Source: Selaginella moellendorffii
Taxonomy: Eukaryota > Streptophyta > Lycopodiopsida > Selaginellales > Selaginellaceae
Direction of reading: 5' to 3'
DNA: 64,000 bases
Assembly (NCBI RefSeq): GCF_000143415.4
Contig: NW_003314373.1
Location: 248,001 to 312,000 of the forward strand
A model generated the notes under the pieces. The model made no database searches and was not told the origin of the DNA. It was given only the letters and a program-made list of their open reading frames with translations. Each line of letters begins with the position of its first letter. Positions within the stretch are counted from its first letter, which is position 1. Shown here in pieces: positions 30,451-41,133 of this stretch. A program made the position numbers and the translations under genes.

Positions 30451-32063
30451 TTAGCAAGAAACCTCGCGCGACAGGTAGCGAGACTCCCAAAACCTGAGAA
30501 ATCAGGTGCGTTTACAGAGCGAGTTATAATCATGCTCATGAGGTGTAGAATTTTCCAGGTCAATTTATCTATAGGCCTAACTCGATCTTACTTATTCGCT
30601 ATGATTCCTAATCGGGCTTTGCAACTCGTGTCAGTGCTGTACTGTTTCGCTCTATTCCAATGCAAATAAAAAGTGATCCAATCGGTGTACTTCTTCTAAT
30701 GGTACGTTCTTCCTAGCTAGATACATATTATTTTTCTAAGATCCGTGTCTGGTTGCTGAAGTGTGTTCATAATCTTTCGGACTTGGACTGTTGCAGAGTA
30801 CTTTGGCCAGGAGAAAAGCAACGAAACGGACGTGAAAGTCTTGAGCTCGAGGAGCTTTGCTTCTTTCAAAAACTGGTACTTGCTCTTCTGCTAGTTCTTT
30901 CAGCTCCTCTATTTTCCTTGCATTGCGTCTCTTCTAGGGGGTACTGACTTTTAAACTTCAGTAGTCATTCTCCCGACTTGATTGATGCATTTCAATTATT
31001 AAACGTAGGATTGGGAAAGCTGCATTCTTTTGTTTGTGTCTTGGAGGTCATTTGTTTTTGCATTGGTTACGGCAGTGTAGAGGCATAGGAGTTTCGTTTT
31101 TATTCCCCCGTTTTCCTCGAGGAGCTACATAAACTTTTCCTTTTCACCACCACCACCAGCATCCCGGAATTAGAAATCTCTCCTCCACATGCCAAATGTA
31201 GCTCCCGGATTGCAATTCTCCTAGAGCTTTGTGGGTTATAATTAGAAGTAATTTCTCTACTGAAAGTTGCGTTGCGGGGGTTTCAGGATTGTGAATCTGC
31301 GAGAGGAGCTACCTGGGATGTCACGCATATGTATGTATCCATTGTATGCAGGATGTAGACATGACAAGCTTTGGTATGAATGACAGGAGATATGATTTGA
31401 CACAGGGGAGGAGACGAAGAAAGAACAGGACCTGTTTGTTTGGCTTGCTTTTCCGAGGCTGGTAAGCGAGCGAGAGAGAGCGATATATATATTTGAGTAT
31501 TCAAGCAGGAAGGAATATGTACTTGAGACTGCTCCTCACTGCTTTTCATGGCAACGCCAGTTGAAGGTGGGACAGCACCGAACAGGACATCACATGCCTT
31601 ATTGGCTTCTCCAGCGAGCGAGCAGCGGGCAGCAACATATCGAAGAGCCTCTCTCTTCCTTGGAACTGTGTGCTGCTCCTTTTCTCTCTCCCTCCGCCAA
31701 GTAAGTAATACTGGCACTGCACTGGCTTTTTCTTTTCGCATCAGTTTGCATTGTCAAATCGGTTATGTCGACGCTTGTGTGTGTGCAGGAGCAGCTCCAG
31801 CCGAATCGGACAGTTTCTTCTCGCTGGTTTTCTGACTCCCAAACACCAGCCGGCAGCACTGGTACAAACCAGCAGACGAGGCAGCAGCAGGCAGCAAAAG
31901 TGAAACCATATATCGACCGCTCGAGAGCAGGGAGATTTACTGTGACATGGACACTAGATCACAGCAGAGGCGAATTCATTGAACTTAAAGCGACCTTGGG
32001 CTCGTGTCACTGGCTCGCCTCGCCTTTGCTCTAGTGCGTGCTGCTGCTGCTTCCGCGGAAACC
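30451..32063. other. Intergenic region between WAT1 and BAHD genes
   Basis: About 1.6 kb with no convincing gene. Pyrimidine-rich and T-rich tracts, a GAGAGAGAGCGATATATATA stretch near 31470 and several short frames are present, none with recognisable domains. The last part serves as BAHD promoter and leader. Confidence 0.45.
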
Positions 32064-33603
32064 ATGGATAGCGACTTCAGCATTCATATCCACTCGATAT
32101 CCACTGTGGTGCCGGCTTCCCTCACGCGCAGATGCATCCTGCCGCTCACCAGCTTGGATTTTCTCAACAGGAATGTGGCTTGCATGCAAAGGATACTGTT
32201 CTATTCGCTCGACTTGGATTCGCTCGACAACTACGATTCCTTCGTCGACAAGCTCAAGGGCAGCCTGGCAGAGACGCTGGTCCGCTTCTATCCCCTCGCC
32301 GGCCGCTTCACCGATGGAGAGTCCGAGAAGCCGAGGATCAATTGCAACGACGCCGGTGTCCCTTTCATTGAGGCAGCGATGCTCCGAAAGTCTCTAGGCG
32401 ACTTCCTCGCCTCGCCTCACTGCATGGATCTCTGCTCGGAGCTGGCTCATGTGGAGAGCTCGGAGCTTGCAGATGCTCCACACATAGCTCCGGTATCGGT
32501 TCAGGTACGCATTTAAGTTTTTTGTGATCTCCTGTCTGTCGGTACTCACTTGCTCTTTGTTTTCCATTTTATTTTTTTCTTTTCGACGACGACGACGAAT
32601 GTTTTCCCAGGTGACACGATTCAAAAGTGGTGGTCTAGCGGTTGGTGTCTCCTACAACCATTTCCTCATAGATGGCTACTCCTTCTGGCACTTTATGAAG
32701 TCGTGGTCCGAAGTCGCCTGCGGACAGTCCATCTCTCTGCCGCCGGTTCACTCCCGGGAAATTCTGATATCGCAGCCGCCAGTCACTTATATGAGCTCCC
32801 TGCCTCGCTACTTCGCCATCCCCGCGACGGCCTCCATGGAGGCACCCGTCGGCTTCTCCAACATACAGCAGAGAATGTACAGCTTCTCGGCTCAGTTCAT
32901 CCGGAGGCTCAAGCTCCAGGCCATGGCCGGCAGCAACGGGGACATCCAGCAGGTGTCGTCCTTCCGCGTCCTGTGTGCGCACATATGGCGGTGTCTAGTC
33001 CGAGCTCGGGGGCTCGAGGAGTCGGAGGAGACACGCTTCTTCGTCGGGGTGGACGTGAGGAAGCGGCTGGTGCCGTGCCTCCCGGATGGATACTTTGGCA
33101 ACGCGGTGTGTGCTGTCTACGCCGAGTCCCGTGCCGGCGAGCTGCTGAGTCCCGAGAAAGGTACCGCTCATGGAGTCCGGATTCTAAGCCAAGCGATTGC
33201 AGGTGCCACAGACGGGAACATAAAGTCGCTGCTCGAGTGGTGTGACAAGCAAGGCAACGCTTACTTTCGAGGTGCCGACTACGCCCTCGACAACAACTTT
33301 GTGGTGGTAAGCTCGCCAAAGTTTCCAGCTTACGGCATAAACTACGGCTGGGGTGATCCTGTTGCAGTGAGGCCTGGCAAGCTAGCATGGGCCGGGATCA
33401 TCACCTTCTTCACAGGTGCCAGGGGCTCTGGGGACATCGACGTGTGTATCTGCCTGGCTCCCGAGGAGTTGCGCAGGATGGAGCAAGAGCCGGGCTTTCT
33501 GTCCATGCCATGGACGCAAGCTTCCTCTCCGGCCGATCCGCAGACTTCCCAGGTGTGTGGCTTCCAAGGCTTGGCCCCTCCAAACGTTTTCTTATTGGGA
33601 TGA
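32064..33603 (+). CDS. BAHD-family acyltransferase
   Basis: Two exons (32064-32504 and 32611-33603) with a 106-bp intron encode 477 residues. The N-terminal part (ISTVVPASLTRRCILPLTSL, then …YDSFVDKLKGSLAETLVRFYPLAGR) is typical of BAHD enzymes. The catalytic HXXXD motif is present as N-H-F-L-I-D-G (His about 164, Asp about 168). The structural DFGWG motif appears as NYGWGDP near residue 391. BAHD enzymes transfer acyl groups from CoA thioesters to alcohols or amines in the cytosol, making esters of lignin, cutin and specialised metabolites. The HXXXD motif is intact, so activity is likely; the substrate cannot be told. The protein is long for the family (usually 430-460), the extra length being mostly a C-terminal tail. 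Confidence 0.9.
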
Positions 33604-34883
33604 AAAGCCAGGCAGCACTGGCACTAAGCAGCTGCTCGTCGCTACTTTGAATGCTTCAAACTTAAAAATGGATAAAGCGACCGATGATCGCATCGTCCAC
33701 TCCATCGCCGTCGGCATCGCCATCGAGATAAGAATGGTTTTCTTAAAGTCTTAAAGCTGTGGGAGATCTTCTATCTTATAGTTCTTCCAGGAAACCTTTT
33801 GTGCGTTTCGATTAACTTCCTCCTAGTGTTTGCAGTAAGCACTCCACGACGAGCTTGGTGTGAAGCTCGACGAACTTCTCTTTGTTTCAATCTAAGCTTT
33901 TTCTTATATAATAATCTATGGATTCTATAATAATACTTGGTTGGTTTGGGAATTCTTCTCAAACTCAGATGCGAGGAGAATCTCACCCAGCATGATTGTG
34001 ATCGAGTGGTGAGAAACTTGGGTTCTCTTCGAGGGTGTGTTGCATGGATCCCGATCATTATAAAAGAAAATGCCCCACAAATCGTACTTTTCTTCTCGCT
34101 TGCTTCTGTCCCGGTCTGCCACTGTCATAGCATAATAGCATCAAATACATCATCCTCACCGATAATAGTAGTAGTTTTATTACTATGATATAGTTTTGTT
34201 ATGATCAATCTTTGTCTAAATGCTTACAGCTCTAGTGGCTAGCCAGAGGATACATATGATGAATCAAAGCTATGATTCCGGTGGCATCAAGGACAATGGA
34301 AGTTTTATCATGACACATAGACTTGGAATCCATCATACCTGTTTGAAAGCTTCTACTCTTTGGATGTTGCTGGAAGGCGCCACAAAGACCAAGGCCATTC
34401 CACGGGGTCAACGCGGCGAACCGGGCACACGCTAGCGGTCAACGGTCAATAAACGGTGACAAAGCAAAAGGGAATCTCTCTTCTCTTTTAACTCGGTGTC
34501 GGTAAAGATTTCTTGTTTGGCGGGCGTCAACCTTGCCTTGTTTGTCGCACGCCAGCATTGAGGTTTTAGGGCATGTTGGTCCGTGGTACGGTCAATGTAC
34601 GCATGTAGCTATGGTGATTGGCGACCAGGTTTTGTTTTTCATAGCTGGGAGCTTCCTTTCTTCCCTCGTGCTGGAAAAAGAATCCGTGTGCTGCCTTGAC
34701 TCTTGATCGCCAGCGCCATTTTAATCCGCGCGATAGCTCTTTCCAGGTCAAGGATTTCCCCAGTGGAAGGAAGGGACTGGACGACCGCGGCGGCGACGAG
34801 GATCTGGGCGCCGAGCTGTGATCTTGGCGATTTTTGTGTGGCGGCATTGGCGATTGTGGGCGAAATTTCTCGAAATATCGGGC
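33604..34883. other. Intergenic region between BAHD and IQM genes
   Basis: No gene is recognised in this 1.28 kb. It includes AT-rich stretches (33880-34200) and GC-richer sequence just upstream of the IQM start. An in-frame ATG at 34818 would extend the IQM protein by 22 residues. Confidence 0.45.
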
Positions 34884-36703
34884 ATGGAGAAGAATCTGTC
34901 CGTCGATGTCAAGACCGCGAGGCGCTTCTTCTGGGATTTGAGCGGATCGCCATACTCCGTCCGGAACTATGGTGAGTGTCGGCCTCTTTCTTTCTTTCTC
35001 TCAGGTTTCCTTGACTCCTCTCCAGATCGATCAGCGCTTAGTCCTCAAGACGATGCTGCGATCACGATGCAGAAGACGTATCGCGGCTATCGGCGGAGGC
35101 GGCAGCTCGCGGATTGCGCAGTGATTGCCAGAGACTATGGATGGTAAGCAAGAACACTGGAACCAATTTCTACCGAGTCACTTTCCATGGCCCATAAATT
35201 CTAACTTAAAAATTTAGGTGGAACGTCCTAGAGGGAGTTATCCTGAGACAGAACATCGAGTTCGACCAGGAGCGCGAAGAAAATGTGTCCCACAAATGGA
35301 TTCGTGCTAAGAAACTAGCGGCCAAGGTGAGTGGAGTAGTTGATTTTTCTCAAACTTATCTTGACCTGTGAGTTGCTTTCTTTCATCCAGCTCGGAAAGG
35401 GTCTGTCCAAGGACGAAAACGCAAGAAAACTTGCATTCGAACACTGGCTGGAAGCTGTACGCTTGTAGTTCATTTTGTTTGTTCTATTTTATGACCCGCA
35501 TTCATTGCAGATTGATGCCAGACATCGCTATGGACACAACTTGCATAAGTTTTATAAGATCTGGTTCTCGAGTGGGACAACCGAGCCTTTCTTTTACTGG
35601 TATGTTTGCTGCTTCTCCCTGCAGCGAAATCTTATTAAGCTTGTGAAACAGGCTGGATGTGGGAGAGGGCAGGCAAGTCGAGCACGAAGATTGTTCTAGA
35701 GCGAAGCTTTTCAAGGAACAGATAGATTATCTTGGCCCTGTAAGTGCTTGCGAACGCGTGGTCGCTCTATTTCTGACTAAAAGTCGTGTCTTTGACAGCG
35801 GCAAAGGAAAGAGTATGAAGTGTCGATAGAAAACGGGGTGTGGAGATACTTGGACGGGAAGATCATTGACACCGGCGTGGTGGACGATGACGACAAATGG
35901 ATATTTGTGATGAGCACGACTGGAAGGATATACGTAGGCCAGGTACTTAGTTTATGGAGCGCCTTTGCGCCAGGGAGTTGACATATGCTTTCATATGCGC
36001 AGAAAAAGAAAGGGAAATTTCAGCACTCGAGCTTTCTAGCAGGAGGAGCTGCCACAGCGGCTGGCCGACTGGTTCTAATGAACGGCATTTTGGAGGTACC
36101 AAATAGTTAAGTTCCATAGCTTGGAAGCTCATGTATGATGTGTTTGTCGACAACAGTTGCTTGAAGCTCACAGCGGCCACTACCGGCCGGCCGAGGAGGA
36201 TTTCAGATACTTCCTCAACACTCTCAAGGATAAAGGCGTGGACATGTCCAGAGTGAAGGTAACAAGTCTACTTCGCAGCGCTCAACGTTCATCACTGTCG
36301 TCCAAATTGTTTGAAATAGGTGGAATACTCTTCCCGCGAGATGAAATCTCACAAGCAAAAGTCAAAGAAGAAGTTGCCCAAGGCCAACAAGGATTCCGTT
36401 AGCGATGAAGCAGCGAGCCTGGCAACGACTTTTGTGGAGGCATTGAGCCAGGAAGCGTCAAAGCCGGAGGAGACCCCTTCCCTCCTCACTCATGTAGACG
36501 TCAACGGCAACGAGTGTAATGGAAATGGAGATCTGCACAAGCACATGAAGCATCGCCCTCCAATGCTCGAGATCAAGCGAAATGGCTGGTGCTCCGAGGG
36601 TGGAGCACGGATCACAAGCCTCTCCGTCATTCCACCTGATCGTCGAACGAGAGCTCTCGACGCCGTTTCAACCCCGCGGGTCCTGGCCACTGTTCGCTGG
36701 TAA
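34884..36703 (+). CDS. IQM: IQM family calmodulin-binding protein
   Basis: Ten exons: 34884-34971, 35026-35143, 35218-35326, 35391-35456, 35511-35599, 35652-35739, 35799-35942, 36003-36095, 36157-36258, 36320-36703. They total 1281 bp and encode 426 residues in frame. An IQ motif ([18 protein letters not shown]) near residue 45 gives calcium-independent calmodulin binding. The following region is the IQM core: [79 protein letters not shown], then [19 protein letters not shown]. Arabidopsis IQM proteins act in cytosol and nucleus in stomatal, flowering and stress responses. The 3' end (exons 9-10) is partly duplicated 4 kb downstream at 40357-40935. Confidence 0.92.
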
Positions 36704-36980
36704 TAACTGGTCAGTAAGCTCCATCTTCCTCTCATTTTCTCGTTGCTAGTAGCTTTCAGCACTGATGGTGGAACTTTTCTGTCTCTCCTTTTCAGATTGC
36801 TACAAGATGTTTTGGCAGCTTGTGAAGGTGTACATACATTGTCATCTCTTTCAGGAATTTCCAAATCAAACTTTTCTTCGAACACATCGCCATCTCTCTA
36901 TAGGTGTTGAGAATTTTCAATCAAGCTCATCCTTTGAAAGATAAGAGTACTTGCGTCAAACCAGGAAAGATATACTATAC

Positions 36981-37330
36981 TTAAAGTGAAGGAAAGCCAC
37001 TTCGTTTTCGTAACACTGGACTCCTTTCCAATGACAAGCCAAGAGCACAAGAAATGCGTGGAACACGATCGAAATGCGTGCCTGGAGCTTATCAGATTGG
37101 GCACGACACTATCCATGGCCAAAGACGCCGGAGGAATCTCTCGTTTGATCCTGGCATATAGGGCATTTTCTGTGTGCAAGAGAGATGCTCTGTAAACTGC
37201 GTCTTGTAGACAGCGATGCTGGTCGCTTATGTTCGAGCTGGAAACTGGCAGAGAAAATATTTGAGGAAATGGAGGAACGCAGTGTTGTCTCGTGGGGAGA
37301 CAAAAAGGAAGATAGTGCTAAGAAGTGATA
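36981..37330 (+). pseudogene. Remnant of a PPR gene (partner copy of the gene at 41134)
   Basis: Several blocks match the start and middle of the PPR gene at 41134-42822: the leader (CCTTTCCAATGACAAGCC near 37024), the N-terminal segment (RNACLELIR..TTLSMAK near 37070-37120), a short piece matching NLSSWTALILAY near 37130, and LVAYVRAG…ERSVVSW near 37215-37300. The spacing shows large internal deletions, and stop codons break the frame. It follows the intact IQM gene, just as the intact PPR gene follows decayed IQM copies, so this is one half of a segmental duplication. Confidence 0.85.
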
Positions 37331-38784
37331 AAGTAGTGTATAATGCCAATAAAAAGCTACTAAAGCACAAGAGGCATTGGCTTTACCACAACACACTTAT
37401 AAATTATTTTCGTTCTTTTGGTCATTTCTCCATCATCAGGTCTACTTACAACCCATCCTACCTCTAACAATATGATGCATGCCTTTATAAAAGTAACTTA
37501 AATTTGCACTTGATACTCCTCAAATTCATTGAAGAACAAATGAAAATACTCACAAGACCAGTGTTGCTAGTGGTTCATATTGTTTGATTTGAGGTCTTTG
37601 GAACTAGATCCCCCCATTTTGAGTGTCATTTCAGCTAGAGCTAAACTATGGAGTTCTAAAATTCCCACTGACACAAAAATGCCTCAATTTTATCTCCATA
37701 TGGAGCCATTTGCACTTACGCTTTATATAAAAATATTTTAAAACGTGTATTTTAATTTTTGTGACTGTTGCATTTGCACTTTAGTAGTTTTTAGGTTGTT
37801 TTAAGCTTTAAGTATGCATTTTAAAACATTTTCATTCCCACCTACATAAGTTTTTGTGATAAAAATTTAACGTAAAACATTAGTGACTTTGCACTTGACT
37901 TACTTTAAAATGTCTTTAAAATATGCCAAGATTCGAGAGATCGACATCTCCACGGCCTCAGCCCTGAGGCGGCCTGCCTCCTCGAGCAACAGCTGGGCCT
38001 AGTGCTCATCCTCCAGCCCCGAATGCTCTTCCACCACAGTTGCTCCTCACTCCACGAGGAGCACCTCCTCACTGGATGCCACTGCCCCGAACTTGCACCA
38101 TCTCCTTGTTAATCCCCAAAATCGGCTGCTCCTCCTTCCTCCACTGAATCCCCAATAGGATCTAACCCTAGGGTGATGACTGTTGTCAGCTCCCCTGCCA
38201 TAAAATGTTTGAGCTCACGGCAAAAAACTGAAACGCCTTAATTAGGGCACTGGAATCTTTGGGGAATCTCAGAGATTCCTTTTAAAAATATTTTAAGTTT
38301 AAAAGAACCCCCCCCATCTTTTAAAATCGGTCTGAATGTTTTAAAAAGTGAAAACATTGTGTTAAAGTTAGCACTATGTGCAAATCAAAATGTTTCAAAA
38401 AAATATCCTAAATTTTAATGTAAAGTAATTTACTTTATTTTAAAACATAGTGCGAATGTATTCATCACTTAAATTTAACACATTTCAAGAATAAAGAGCA
38501 GGTGCAAATGGCTCCTATGGATATCTTCCCAAACCCCCACTTGCATAGAAGTGTGACCACACCAATGCTATAACTCTTATTATTGTCCACCAATTATAAT
38601 CCTCTACTATAAGCATAGGATTTGAGCCTAGGACCTCAAGCTTATCTTTGGTGATAATTATTAGTTTTTTTGAAACTAATTGTGCTTAAATATAAGTAAG
38701 TAATTACTAATCTCACAGTGATTATAATTATGATATTAAAATTAACATTATTAAGAATTAATTTGAAATAAATAAAATATAAAA
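37331..38784. other. AT-rich intergenic DNA with an inverted-repeat element
   Basis: Very AT-rich sequence lacking genes. An inverted-repeat-bounded element is listed separately (37702-38515). The remainder includes a motif-poor region up to the lectin stop codon. Confidence 0.5.
37702..38515. mobile_element. Inverted-repeat element carrying a GC-rich island (Pack-MULE-like candidate)
   Basis: GGAGCCATTTGCAC at 37702-37715 is repeated in exact inverted form at 38502-38515, and similarity extends outward (CCATAT/CCATA) and a little inward (CTTTAT). Between the arms, an AT-rich body surrounds a sharply GC-richer island at about 37931-38240. Read on the minus strand, the island has an open, charged, helix-like stretch interrupted by two stops (…EEAGRLRAEAVEMS…). 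A DNA transposon that captured a gene fragment is a reasonable reading. I could not find a clear target-site duplication. Confidence 0.45.
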
Positions 38785-39560
38785 TTAGCAAAATGTTCTG
38801 GAATCCCATACAAGTTCTACTTTAGGATTAGTGGTAAAAGTTTTCTGATGCGTAGTATATAAAACTAAATTACAATTATTTTGCATAAATAAATATGTAT
38901 CTTTAAAACAATTTTGATAAGTGCAGTATGTATTTGAAGCCCAAACAACTCTATTATTATCAGAGTATAAAACTAAATTTCCATCTTCTTGTACTCTTAA
39001 AATGCAATTCATTCCTTCAATTAAGTTTTCTGAAGACCATAATTTATTATTTCCTTTATATATATGTAATTTACAATCAATACTTAAATATAAATAAGCC
39101 TTTCTATTTGAAGAAATTAGAAATTGTGTTGATAATAAATATTGATGAGGCATATTAGTATATCCACTAATTAAAATACTTGAAAATATGCTGCATTTTG
39201 GATGTTCTAAAAACATTTGTTGTCTTCTATTTTGTTGATGATTATAATCTCTAACATAATAATAAATATTAAAATACTTATGCTTTAAAATAATAAAGGA
39301 AGCAGCAAAATTTAACATCTTTAAAGTAGAATCTTGTAAACGTTTATTANNNNNNNNNNNNNNNNNNNNNNNNNNNNNNNNNNNNNNNNNNNNNNNNNNN
39401 NNNNNNNNNNNNNNNNNNNNNNNNNNNNNNNNNNNNNNNNNNNNNNNNNCACATATTGTGCAAAGAATTCTAAACATATTATTGAAATTAAAGCAATATT
39501 TACTACTCCCATAGTAGCTACAAAACATTTTAAGATATTAATTTTTTTATTAAAGCTCAT
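38785..39560 (-). CDS. Bulb-type (GNA-like) mannose-binding lectin, split by an assembly gap
   Basis: Left of the gap, the minus frame 39349-38785 encodes a lectin module with the mannose-binding pattern QxDxNxVxY seen as VQEDGNLVLYSDNNRVVWAS, and a degenerate second site QNNCNLVLY. Right of the gap, a minus ATG at 39560 opens MSFNKKINILKCFVATMGVV… followed by a hydrophobic run, a likely signal peptide. The two halves are in different frames across 100 N, which is only a placeholder length, so one gene is plausible. These lectins bind mannose glycans outside the cell and are used in defence. Codon use is extremely AT-rich compared with neighbouring genes. A remnant of a related copy lies at 48179-48330. 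Confidence 0.65.
39350..39449. other. Assembly gap (100 N)
   Basis: Exactly 100 unknown bases, a conventional placeholder for a gap of unknown size, within the lectin gene. Confidence 0.99.
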
Positions 39561-39984
39561 TAAAGTTTAGTTTAAAATAAAATTATATATAGTATAATAT
39601 AGATACCTTTGAATGTATATATAATTCTTACTTTAATTAAAGTAAGAGTAAAAAATAGACTTATAAGGCAAATACGATAATAAATCTAATTCAAGCACAG
39701 GGAGGATAATAGACTGACCACCTTCTTTTGGGCTGTTCCATGGCAGGGTGGGCCATTCCCAAAGACACTACCCCGTGGCGAGATTATGCTCAGCACCCCC
39801 CTAATCCCACCAATTGGAGCATCTTTGCCGGTGGTGTGATCTCCCTGTGAAGGAGCCTGGGCATATATAAAGCTTCAAAATATTAAATTTTTTATATTTT
39901 AATTTGAGCTGGGCATAGCTGTATTTCATTTAAACTATTGTAGGATTAAATGGTACAAGGGTGTGACAATATATATAAATTATT

Positions 39985-40053
<69 letters not shown>

Positions 40054-40356
40054 CATATACATATATATGTATGTATGTATATGTATATGTTTATATATAG
40101 AAAATAATTTATTATATTTGATGTTTAATCATGTATATATTTTTTTTAAAATAAAATAAAATATTCTATCTACTATAGTAACCTTCTATCTAATTTTCAA
40201 GCATATCACTGTCATTATCCAAACGAACCAAATCCAATCCACTCAGATGGTTCATATGCAATAGTTATCTGCACATTAGTATATATATGTACTAATCTGA
40301 CACCTCTCCAGAAGATATAAAAGTTTGAAGTATAAACTTGATAGAACATCTTTTAT
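39561..40356. other. Intergenic DNA with a GC-richer patch and an AT hairpin
   Basis: AT-rich sequence upstream of the lectin gene. A GC-richer patch at about 39700-39870 has no recognisable coding content. The long AT hairpin (39975-40112) is listed separately. No gene seen. Confidence 0.5.
39975..40112. repeat. AT-dinucleotide tract framed by a perfect inverted repeat
   Basis: The arms ATAAATTATTTTCTATATATA (39975-39995) and their exact reverse complement (40092-40112) enclose a run of TA/AT dinucleotides with ATAC/GTAT interruptions. The whole 138 bp can fold into one long hairpin. Confidence 0.85.
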
Positions 40357-40935
40357 TTGCTAAAAGTCAAAGAAGAAGTTGCTCAAGGCCAAAAATGCGT
40401 CCGAATGGATTCTGTGAGCGATGAAACAGCGAGCCTCGCGACTACTTTTGTGGAGGCATTGAGCCACGAAGCAAAGCTAGAGGAGACCCCCTCTCTCATG
40501 TCAACGACAATGAATGTAATGGAAATGGAAACGGCATTCCAAACAGTTGCGTTTCATAGCTCAGTACAAGCTCATGTGTTTGGCAGCAACAGTTGCTTGA
40601 AGCTCACAGTGGCCACTACCGCCCAACCTGGGAGGATTTCTCAGCACTCTCAAGGATAAAGGCATAGACATTCCAGAGTGAAGGTAACAAGTCTACTTTG
40701 CAGCGCTAAATGTTCATCCAAATTTTGCTTTAAACAGGTGGAGTACTCTTCCCGCGAGACTCACAAGCAGAAGTCAAAGAAGAAGCTGCTCAAAGCCAAC
40801 AAAGAAGCTGAAGATCCAGTGCGATGGCTGGTGCTCCGAGGGTGGAGCATGGATCACGAGCCTCTCCATCATCCCACCGGATCGTCAAACGAGAGCTCTC
40901 GACATTGTTTCGACACCCGCGAGTTGTTTACCGGT
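40357..40935 (+). pseudogene. Two rearranged partial copies of the IQM 3' end
   Basis: The sequence from about 40365 matches the IQM final exon ([10 protein letters not shown]…, [19 protein letters not shown]). It is followed from about 40590 by exon 9 (LLEAHSGHY…), its intron, and a second copy of the final exon from about 40738 (VEYSSRE…HKQKSKKK, ending near …VSTPRE…). Order and copy number differ from the intact gene, and frames are broken. Together with the intact PPR gene that follows, this is the second half of the IQM-PPR segmental duplication. Confidence 0.85.
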
Positions 40936-41133
40936 AATAAATGTTCCGGTACCTTCTTGCTTTCATCACTGCTGTCCTTTCAATTTTCAGTGCGAGGGAA
41001 AGTTTGGTAAAATCGATCGAACTCTTCCTTGGGAGAAATTTTAAGGTTTAATTTTCTCCAAGATACTTTGTTTCTTCTGTGGTTGCCACTTAGCATTGGA
41101 TTCCTTTCCAATGACAAGCCAAGAGCAAAAGAA

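Noticed and set aside
37930-38240. A functional gene in the GC-rich island
   Set aside because: The best minus-strand reading has two internal stops, no start and no recognisable domain; it is more likely a captured fragment.
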